NCBI GenBank assembly: GCA_945900705.1
Contig: CAMDKJ010000074.1
Span: 1 to 7,947, forward strand
Reading direction: 5' to 3'
From: Bifidobacterium breve
GTDB lineage: Bacteria > Actinomycetota > Actinomycetes > S36-B12
DNA: 7,947 nucleotides
Shown: positions 1-6,600 of the stretch, one piece after another
Layout of the letters: each line of letters begins with the position of its first letter
How positions within the stretch are numbered: the first letter of the stretch is position 1
The notes under the pieces: generated by a model
What the model saw: the letters and a program-made list of their open reading frames with translations, nothing else
The model's database searches: none
What the model was told of the DNA's origin: nothing
Program-made: the position numbers and the translations under genes

Positions 1-119
1 CGAAGTGTCGGAAATTTCTTGACAGTTCGATCAGTAACCGATGCCAGCTGTGCCGCAGTATCGAGGATCAAGCAAGCGGAATCAACATCAAGGTCACCAG
101 CTGAAAGCAGATGCCGCAT
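1..119 (-). CDS. pyrB: Aspartate carbamoyltransferase catalytic chain, N-terminal fragment (cut by window edge)
   Basis: Only the first 39 codons are inside the window; the frame is open to the edge. PyrB transfers the carbamoyl group from carbamoyl phosphate to L-aspartate, the first committed step of pyrimidine synthesis, in the cytoplasm. The visible protein begins MRHLLSAGDL, continues with ILDTAAQLA, and ends KKFPTLR. This matches the usual PyrB opening (M-x-H-L-L-S-x-x-D-L, then a helix with ILDTA, then K-K-x-P-T-L-R-G). The catalytic S-T-R-T and H-P-x-Q motifs lie beyond the edge. The ATG (119 to 117) directly follows the TAG stop of pyrR (122 to 120) with no base between. Only a weak, distant purine stretch (GAAGG inside the pyrR end) could serve as a ribosome binding site, so translational coupling to pyrR is likely. 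The identification rests on a short stretch but is backed by its position after pyrR. Confidence 0.88.
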   Translation of the reverse strand, partial: MRHLLSAGDLDVDSACLILDTAAQLASVTDRTVKKFPTL

Positions 120-665
120 CTAACTCGCACCGCCTTCGATGGTGACTTCATCGAAATCGTCGAACTCGAATAGCCGAACCCGCACCTGCTCGGCTAGTGC
201 AGTTGGTAGGTTCTTGCCAACATAATCAGCACGAATCGGCAATTCGCGGTGCCCTCGGTCAACCAGAGCAGCAAGTTGAACGGCCCGTGGGCGCCCAATG
301 TCATTAAGTGCATCAAGTGCAGAACGAACCGTACGCCCAGAAAAAAGCACGTCATCAATCAGGACAACAACTTTGTCATCAATACCACCGGTGGGGATCG
401 CAGTCGGTTCTAATGCGCGAGCTGGGCGTAGCCGTAAGTCATCGCGGTACAAGGTGACATCAAGGGCGCCTACCGAGACCGTGTCACCTTCAATGCTTTC
501 GATTGCAGCCGCGATGCGCCGCGCCAAGAACACGCCGCGGGTAGGAATACCTAGCAAGATGAGATCGGCTGCGCCCTTATTGCGCTCAACAACCTCATGG
601 GCGATGCGCCTAATAGCTCGACCAATATCGCCAGCATCTAGCACCACTGACCGTGCAGAATCCAT
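120..665 (-). CDS. pyrR: PyrR: pyrimidine operon RNA-binding regulator / uracil phosphoribosyltransferase
   Basis: This 181-residue protein has the usual PyrR length. The family binds pyr mRNA when UMP or UTP is high and also has uracil phosphoribosyltransferase activity (uracil plus PRPP gives UMP). Visible motifs are R-I-A-H-E near residues 20-24, E-R-N-K-G at 27-31, G-I-P-T-R-G at 39-44, T-L-Y-R-D-D-L at 71-77, the PRPP loop VVLIDDVLFSGRT at about 99-112, and LVDRGHRELPIRADY then GKNLPT at about 134-155; the last block is nearly identical to Bacillus PyrR. From memory of the Bacillus protein, the RNA-contact Thr18-Arg19 pair aligns with Arg19-Arg20 here, a modest change. I chose the ATG at 665 to 663 because it has a strong AGGGGG ribosome binding site nine bases upstream and gives the normal N-terminus (MDSARSVVLD). 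An in-frame GTG at 692 would add nine residues but lies in the loop of the PyrR-binding hairpin, so it is unlikely to be the start. The gene is followed immediately by pyrB. Confidence 0.96.
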   Translation of the reverse strand: MDSARSVVLDAGDIGRAIRRIAHEVVERNKGAADLILLGIPTRGVFLARRIAAAIESIEGDTVSVGALDVTLYRDDLRLRPARALEPTAIPTGGIDDKVVVLIDDVLFSGRTVRSALDALNDIGRPRAVQLAALVDRGHRELPIRADYVGKNLPTALAEQVRVRLFEFDDFDEVTIEGGAS

Positions 666-676
666 AAAAATGGACC

Positions 677-708
677 CCCTTCCCCGTCTCACTGAACGGG
701 CTTAAAGG
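677..708 (-). promoter_or_regulatory. PyrR-binding RNA hairpin overlapping the pyrR ribosome binding site
   Basis: Read on the minus strand, an upper stem CCCGT (700-696) pairs with ACGGG (687-683) and closes an eight-base loop UCAGUGAG (695-688). A lower stem CCUUU (708-704) pairs with AAGGG (681-677), one pair being G-U. The two stems are separated by an asymmetric internal loop (AAG on the 5' side, one G on the 3' side). CCUUUAA at the 5' side, the N-G-N-G-A-G loop and AAGG at the 3' side are the hallmarks of PyrR-binding RNA. The ribosome binding site of pyrR (AAGGGGG, 681-675) forms the 3' strand of the lower stem, and no U-tract terminator follows. PyrR bound to uridine nucleotides should therefore block ribosome access, as described for mycobacteria, rather than cause transcription termination as in Bacillus. 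The structure is seen directly; the mode of action is inferred. Confidence 0.85.
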
Positions 709-723
709 ACGTCTAACAGTCGT

Positions 724-729
724 ACCTTA
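724..729 (-). promoter_or_regulatory. Candidate -10 box for the pyr genes
   Basis: On the minus strand TAAGGT (729-724) fits the T-A-N-N-N-T pattern of actinobacterial -10 boxes. A start about seven bases downstream, near 717, would place the PyrR hairpin at the 5' end of the transcript. No convincing -35 box stands 16 to 18 bases upstream. A second T-A-N-N-N-T, TAGGGT, lies at 743-738. Such hexamers are common by chance, so this is only a candidate; the pyr genes may also be read through from pyk. Confidence 0.22.
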
Positions 730-751
730 GCGCAAGTACCCTATTAATCGC

Positions 752-2176
752 TCAGCCACTCGGGCCGGACCCGATTATATGCACCCGCATACCGTTGGTG
801 GTGCCCGGTATACCCGGTGGCACACCAGCGACTATGACAACACGCTCACCAGCGCTCGCTCGGCCGATTTCTAGCAAGGCACGGTCAACCTGCGCCACCA
901 TGTCGTCGGTGTGCATGACGCCAGCCACCAAGAAAGTCTCGACTCCCCACACTAAAGAAAGTTGACTGCGCACCCGAGCATTCGGGGTGAAGGCAAGTAG
1001 TGGAGTCTGATTGCGCCAGCGTGCAATTAGGCGCGCCGATAGACCGGTCTCAGTGAATGCGATTAGGTGGCTCGCCTCGATCTCATCGGCGACATTGACG
1101 GCAGCATGGGTAAGTGCCCGCGCAGTTGAACATTGGCGCTCACCACCTAATTCGGGCAGCGAGTCTAGAGCCTCTAATTCAACGTGCTCAATGATTCGCG
1201 CCATGGTCTCGACAACCAAACTTGGGTGTTCACCGATGCTGGTCTCGCCCGAGAGCATTAAGGCATCGGCGCCATCTAGCACCGCATTTGCGACATCGCT
1301 CACCTCCGCGCGAGTGGGCCGGGTAGCGGAAATCATCGAATCAAGCATCTGGGTTGCGACAATTACCGGCTTAGAGAGTTCGCGGCATAATTGAATCGCA
1401 CGCTTTTGTACCAGGGGCACCGCCTCCAGCGGTAATTCAACACCGAGATCACCTCGGGCCACCATAATGCCACCAAAAGCCTCAACGATTTCGACAAGAT
1501 TGTCTACCGCCTGCGGCTTTTCGATCTTAGCGAGCACGGGCAGGCGCACACCTTCTTCATCCATGATGCGATGTACATCTTCGATATCGGCCGCTGAGCG
1601 CACAAAGGAAAGCGCGATCATGTCGGCTCCGATGCGAAGGGCCCACCGCAAATCTGCGATATCCTTCTCTGACAGCGCCGGCACGCTCACCGCAACACCT
1701 GGTAAATTAAAACCCTTGTTATCCGATACTCGGCCACCTTCGATAACCCGCGTTACGACGCGCGGCCCATCAACTGCAGTTACTTCCAGGGTGATCCGGC
1801 CATCATCAACCAGCACCCGATCCCCTGGGTGCACATCACCGGGTAGCCCTAAGTACGTGGTAGAAACCATGGAAGCATCACCGGGCACGACTTCGGTCGT
1901 GACGGTAAATTCTGCCCCGACCTCAAGTAGCACCGGCCCGGATGCGAAGCGGCCCAGCCGGATCTTCGGCCCTTGCAGATCGACCAGAACCCCAACCCCC
2001 CGGCCCGCCTCATCGGCGCCCTGCCGCACCGCCGCGTAGACCTCGGTGTGCTCCGCATGCTCCCCGTGCGAGAGGTTTAGGCGCGCAACATCCATGCCGG
2101 CGGCAATCAGAGCGCGAATACTCTCCAAGGATGAAGTTGCGGGGCCTAATGTGACAACAATTTTCGCTCGACGCAT
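752..2176 (-). CDS. pyk: Pyruvate kinase
   Basis: Cytoplasmic glycolytic enzyme that converts phosphoenolpyruvate and ADP to pyruvate and ATP. It is full length at 474 residues. The TIM-barrel A domain is interrupted by the small B domain (about 72-160). Recognisable sites: ARLNLSHG (31-38) with Arg32, Asn34, Ser36; Asp66 in VDLQGPKIR (65-73); the signature VLAKIEKPQAVDNL (214-227) with catalytic Lys217 and metal ligand Glu219; ARGDLGVE (240-247) with metal ligand Asp243; VATQML (273-278) with Thr275; and LMLSGETSIG (307-316). The C-terminal domain (about 350-474) is complete. Position 71 is Lys, where potassium-dependent enzymes have Glu, and Leu67-Gln68 replace Thr-Lys, so a potassium-independent enzyme is predicted. 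The ATG has an AGGA box eight bases upstream. It begins 35 bases after the gltD stop, so it is probably cotranscribed with gltBD. The allosteric effector cannot be told from sequence alone. Confidence 0.97.
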   Translation of the reverse strand: MRRAKIVVTLGPATSSLESIRALIAAGMDVARLNLSHGEHAEHTEVYAAVRQGADEAGRGVGVLVDLQGPKIRLGRFASGPVLLEVGAEFTVTTEVVPGDASMVSTTYLGLPGDVHPGDRVLVDDGRITLEVTAVDGPRVVTRVIEGGRVSDNKGFNLPGVAVSVPALSEKDIADLRWALRIGADMIALSFVRSAADIEDVHRIMDEEGVRLPVLAKIEKPQAVDNLVEIVEAFGGIMVARGDLGVELPLEAVPLVQKRAIQLCRELSKPVIVATQMLDSMISATRPTRAEVSDVANAVLDGADALMLSGETSIGEHPSLVVETMARIIEHVELEALDSLPELGGERQCSTARALTHAAVNVADEIEASHLIAFTETGLSARLIARWRNQTPLLAFTPNARVRSQLSLVWGVETFLVAGVMHTDDMVAQVDRALLEIGRASAGERVVIVAGVPPGIPGTTNGMRVHIIGSGPSG

Positions 2177-2183
2177 GCTTTAG

Positions 2184-2189
2184 ATCCTA
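2184..2189 (-). promoter_or_regulatory. Candidate leaderless -10 box / AGGA ribosome binding site before pyk
   Basis: In the 35-base gltD-pyk gap the minus strand reads TAGGAT (2189-2184), seven bases before the pyk ATG. Its AGGA core (2188-2185) is a normally spaced Shine-Dalgarno sequence. The same hexamer fits T-A-N-N-N-T at the distance expected if transcription began exactly at the ATG, as in leaderless actinobacterial transcripts. An ATGACA resembling a -35 box (2215-2210) is 20 bases away, too far to be convincing. The ribosome binding role is likely; the promoter role is speculative. Confidence 0.3.
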
Positions 2190-2211
2190 TCCCAAGACCC
2201 TGTAAGCGCTG

Positions 2212-3666
2212 TCATACCACGAGCGGCCGCGCCGTTGCCGCTATCGGGGCCGGCAGGTTAGTGGTACCCGTTAGGTACTTATCCACCGCGGCTGCACTGG
2301 CCCGGCCTTCGGCTATTGCCCAGACAATTAGTGACTGCCCGCGCCCAGCATCACCGCAGACGTATACCCCTTCGACATCGGTGCGGTAATCCGGATAGCG
2401 CTTTACCAGGCCGCGGTCATCAAGGTCCAAGCCCAACTGTGCTATTACCGAACCCGGTTCTGGACCGGTAAAACCCATCGCCAGGAGTACGACATCTGCC
2501 GGCAGTTCACGGGTTGATCCAGCAACCGGCTGGAATGCCCCGTCGGACATCTCCACATCCACGATTCGCAGTGCCGCCAACTGCCCGCTGCCGTCATCAA
2601 GGAAGGCCTCGGTAGACACGGCAAATAGTCGTTCGCCGCCTTCTTCATGGGCACTGGAAGTGCGGTAGGTCATCGGATAGGTGGGCCATGGCTGGGTGCC
2701 CGGTCGAGCAGCCGGCGGCACCGGCAAGATCTCCAACTGAGTTACCGATGCAGCGCCTTGACGGTGCGCGGTACCAAGGCAATCTGCACCGGTGTCGCCG
2801 CCGCCGATGATCACCACGTGCTTACCGCTCATATCAAGTGGCGAACGAGTCAAATCACCCTCTTGCACCCGGTTAGCCAACGGCAGTACTTCCATAGCTT
2901 GGTACACCCCGCGAAGTTCACGTCCGGCAATTGGCAGCTCACGCCACTTAGTCGCACCTATCGCCAAGACCACCGCGTCGTAGCGTCGCCGCAGGTCCTC
3001 GCCGGTGATATCAATCCCGACATCAACTCCGGCGCGGAATTTAACACCTTCGTTAATAAGTTGATCCAGCCTCTGATCAAGATGGCTCTTTTCCATCTTG
3101 AACTCTGGGATGCCATAACGCAGGAGCCCGCCGATGCGGTCTGCCCGCTCATATACCGCAACCGTATGCCCGGCTCTGGCCAATTGCTGGGCTGCTGCCA
3201 AACCGGCGGGGCCAGAGCCGATAACCGCGACCGTCTTACCCGATAGTCGCTCGGGTGGCTGCGGAGTAACCCAGCCCTGCTCCCAGGCTCTGTCAATAAT
3301 CGAGACTTCAACCTGCTTGATAGTCACCGCATCAGAATTGATGCCAAGAACGCAAGAGGTCTCACACGGCGCCGGGCAAAGGCGACCGGTGAATTCAGGA
3401 AAATTATTGGTCGCATGTAACCGCTCACTGGCCGCCCGCCAATCCCCGCGCCACACCAGTTCATTCCACTCGGGAATCAAATTGCCCAGTGGGCACCCGT
3501 TATGACAGAACGGGATACCGCAGTCCATGCATCGGCCGGCTTGTTTCTCCAACCGGTCTGCGCCGAACTCCTGATATACCTCACGCCAATCCTGTAAACG
3601 AATATCAACAGGGCGCCGGATCGGGAGTTCGCGGTCCGATGTCAAAAACCCCTTAGGATCAGCCAC
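2212..3666 (-). CDS. gltD: Glutamate synthase (NADPH) small / beta subunit
   Basis: This 484-residue flavoprotein takes electrons from NADPH through FAD and iron-sulfur clusters and passes them to GltB, which makes glutamate from 2-oxoglutarate. The N-terminal part has the two cysteine groups of the low-potential [4Fe-4S] clusters: Cys47, Cys50, Cys54, Cys58, then Cys97, Cys101, Cys105. A Rossmann FAD motif VAVIGSGPAG sits at about 146-155, followed by ERADRIGGLLRYGIPEFK (173-190), characteristic of this family. The NADPH-binding motif VVIIGGGDTG is at 284-293. The C-terminal FAD motif GVYVCGDAGRGQSLIVWAI lies near 433-451. Length is normal for actinobacterial GltD. The start is GTG (3666-3664), overlapping the end of gltB by eight bases, with a strong GGGAGGA box just upstream that lies inside gltB; translational coupling is expected, fitting a one-to-one complex. 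Related flavoproteins (dihydropyrimidine dehydrogenase N-terminus, NfnL) share these motifs, but the fused position after gltB settles the call. Confidence 0.97.
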   Translation of the reverse strand: MADPKGFLTSDRELPIRRPVDIRLQDWREVYQEFGADRLEKQAGRCMDCGIPFCHNGCPLGNLIPEWNELVWRGDWRAASERLHATNNFPEFTGRLCPAPCETSCVLGINSDAVTIKQVEVSIIDRAWEQGWVTPQPPERLSGKTVAVIGSGPAGLAAAQQLARAGHTVAVYERADRIGGLLRYGIPEFKMEKSHLDQRLDQLINEGVKFRAGVDVGIDITGEDLRRRYDAVVLAIGATKWRELPIAGRELRGVYQAMEVLPLANRVQEGDLTRSPLDMSGKHVVIIGGGDTGADCLGTAHRQGAASVTQLEILPVPPAARPGTQPWPTYPMTYRTSSAHEEGGERLFAVSTEAFLDDGSGQLAALRIVDVEMSDGAFQPVAGSTRELPADVVLLAMGFTGPEPGSVIAQLGLDLDDRGLVKRYPDYRTDVEGVYVCGDAGRGQSLIVWAIAEGRASAAAVDKYLTGTTNLPAPIAATARPLVV

Positions 3667-6600
3667 GATTTCCTCCCACTAGCAGCGTTTCTGGGTTAAG
3701 CCCCTCGGTCAACGCCTGCTCACTTAGCGCTAGTACGCGCTTCAAATCCTTCGGCATGATCTTGGTGAATCGGTCACCACTTGCCGACCAATCCTCAAGT
3801 AGCAATCGCGCGACCTCGGATTGCGTTGCCTCAAAATGGTCACGAATGATCAATTGCAACTCGACTAAATCTGCGACCGAGAGTGGATCAAGATCAACCA
3901 TTTCGGGGTTAACCATCCCCGGCAGTAGATCCAAGACATACCCGATACCGCCGGACATCCCAGCGCCCAGGTTGCGTCCGGTACTACCCAAAACCACTAC
4001 GCGTCCACCTGTCATGTATTCGCAGGCATGATCGCCAACACCTTCGACTACCGCGGTTACCCCCGAGTTACGGACACAAAAACGTTCACCGACTCGTCCG
4101 CGCAGAAAGATCTCACCGCTGGTGGCGCCATATCCAATTACGTTTCCGGCGACGATGTTCGACTCGGCCACAAATGTGGCCTTGGGGTCCGGATGCACCA
4201 CAATCCGGCCACCTGAAAGCCCCTTGCCTACATAGTCATTAGCGTCACCGACAAGGCGAAGGGTTACCCCTGCTGGGATAAAAGCCCCGAAGGATTGCCC
4301 AGCCGAACCCACAAATGTCAAGTCGATCGTCCCATCGGGTAACCCCGCACCACCATAGCGACGTGTCACCTCCGACCCCAACATCGTGCCGACAGTGCGA
4401 TTAACATTGCGTATTGCCAAGTGAGCCCGCACCGGCTCGGCACGCTCCAACGCTGGTGCGCAAAGTGAAATCAATTCAACATCCAGGGCCCGGTCTAGTC
4501 CGTGGTCCTGTGAAACCTGCTGGTGGCGCGGTGCATTTGGATCGCCAGCAGGCACATGCAAAATGGGCTCTAGATCAAGGCCCGCCGTCTTCCAATGCCT
4601 GACAGCATTTTCGATATCCAAGAATTCAGCGTGACCGACTGCGTCCGCTAATGTGCGAAAACCCAGTTCAGCTAAATATTCGCGGACCTCTTCGGCGATG
4701 AACTCGAAGAAAGTCTCGACGAACTCCGGCTTACCCGTAAAGCGCTCACGGAGAATTGGGTTCTGGGTCGCAACTCCGACCGGGCAGGTGTCGAGGTGAC
4801 AAACCCGCATCATGACACACCCCATTACGACAAGTGGAGCAGTCGCAAATCCGAATTCCTCGGCACCGAGTAGCGCAGCAATAACAACATCGCGCCCAGT
4901 CTTCAGCTGACCATCTGTTTGAACAACAATCCGGTCCCGGAGCCCGTTCAGCATCAGAGTTTGCTGCACCTCCGCCAGCCCCAACTCCCACGGTGAACCC
5001 GAATGCTTGAGTGACGTGAGAGGCGAAGCACCGGTGCCCCCGTCATGACCAGAAATCAGTACAACATCAGCGTGCGCTTTAGCCACGCCCGCAGCAACAG
5101 TACCCACGCCAACTTCGGACACCAACTTCACGTGAATACGAGCCCGTGGGTTCGCGTTCTTCAAGTCATGGATCAATTGGGCGAGATCTTCAATCGAATA
5201 GATGTCATGGTGCGGTGGCGGTGAGATCAGGCCTACCCCGGGAGTGGAATGCCGAGTCTTGGCGATCCACGGGTAAACCTTGTAGCCCGGCAACTGGCCG
5301 CCTTCGCCAGGCTTTGCGCCCTGGGCCATTTTGATTTGAATGTCATCGCTGTTCACTAAATAATCACTCGTTACTCCAAAACGACCCGATGCAACCTGCT
5401 TAATGGCAGAGCGCTTCGAATCCCCGTTTGGCATCACTTCATAGCGTTCGGGGTCTTCTCCCCCCTCCCCAGTATTGGACTTCGCACCCATGCGGTTCAT
5501 CGCTATCGCCAAAGTCTCGTGGGCTTCGGCGGAGATAGACCCGTATGACATGGCTCCGGTGGAGAACCGTTTAATGATTGAGGCGGCCGACTCCACTTCA
5601 TCAAGTGGCACCGCGGGTCTTAATCCGGCTCGCATCGTGAAAAGCCCACGCAATGTCATCAGGCGCTCTGATTGGACATTTACCCCGGCAGTGTATTGCC
5701 GGAAAATATCGAACCGCTTATTCCGCGTTGCATGCTGAAGTCGAAATACCGCCTCGGGATCGAATAGGTGCGGTTCACCCTCGCGTCGCCACTGGTACTC
5801 ACCACCAACATTCAAGGTTCGGTGCGCTGGCGAAATCCCCGATGGCGGATATGCCACCGCGTGACGGGCCGAGACTTCTTCGGCGAGCACATCAACGCCC
5901 ACTCCACCAAGTCGAGAGGAGGTTCCGGTGAAGTAGGCATCGACCACTGCCTGAGAAAGCCCGATAGCTTCAAAGATCTGCGCGCCCCGATAAGAAGCAA
6001 CGGTTGAAACTCCCATTTTACTCATCACCTTGAGCAAGCCCTTGCCGAGTGATTTGACAAGGTTGCGCATTGCGCGCTCTGGACTAATACCATCAATTAA
6101 TCCACGTCTGGCTAAATCTTCCACCGACTCGACAGCCAGATATGGGTTCACCGCCGCCGCGCCGTAACCGATCAGCAGTGCTACGTGGTGTACCTCACGA
6201 ACGTCCCCAGCCTCAACGAGCATGCTCACCATGGTTCGCGTTTTGGTGCGCACTAGATGGTGATGTACGGCAGCGCACAGCAGGAGCGATGGGATAGGGG
6301 CCTTGACAGCATCACTGTCGCGGTCTGAGAGCACGATGAATCTCTTGCCCTGCCGGATTACGGCGTCGACTTCATTGAAAATCTCACTTAGCCGCCGCTC
6401 TAGCGCCTCTCCCCCGCCGGCCACCGGATAAAGCCCGGAGATACGCACTCCAGCGAACCTAGGCATGGTGCCATCAGCATTGATGTGCAAGATTTTTGCT
6501 AGCTCATCATTATCGATCACCGGGAACGGAAGTACTACCTGTCTGCAGTGCCCAGCGGTTGATTCAAGCAAGTTACCGTCTGGACCGATGTGGCTTGAAA

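Larger units (their letters stand above)
666..751. other. pyk-pyrR intergenic leader region
   Basis: This is the largest non-coding gap in the window, at 86 bases. On the minus strand it holds, in order, an A+T-rich stretch after the pyk stop, a weak hairpin (arms 739-734 and 727-722) without a U-tract, the candidate -10 box, the PyrR-binding hairpin and the pyrR ribosome binding site. I see no intrinsic terminator, so transcripts from pyk could continue into pyrR. Confidence 0.6.

Noticed and set aside
666..692. Nine-residue N-terminal extension of PyrR starting from GTG at 692
   Set aside because: The GTG is part of the conserved G-U-G-A-G loop of the PyrR-binding hairpin and the extension would translate the ribosome binding site itself. 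The ATG at 665 gives the normal family N-terminus and has a well-spaced ribosome binding site.
298..705. 135-codon open frame on the plus strand opposite pyrR
   Set aside because: Antisense to pyrR, with no motif and a composition typical of a shadow frame.
722..739. Hairpin after pyk as an intrinsic terminator
   Set aside because: The stem is six pairs, A+U-rich with a G-U pair, and no U-tract follows, so it does not qualify as a terminator.
1467..2039. 190-codon open frame on the plus strand opposite pyk
   Set aside because: Serine, threonine, arginine and proline-rich low-complexity translation typical of an antisense shadow; no motif seen.
2647..3246. 199-codon open frame on the plus strand opposite gltD
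   Set aside because: It lies wholly antisense to a well-conserved gene, has no recognisable domain, and its length is explained by codon bias of the opposite strand.
4784..4819. Cysteine cluster as a sign of a fused ferredoxin domain
   Set aside because: The C-x5-C-x4-C pattern is the standard [3Fe-4S] site of GltB and needs no fusion.
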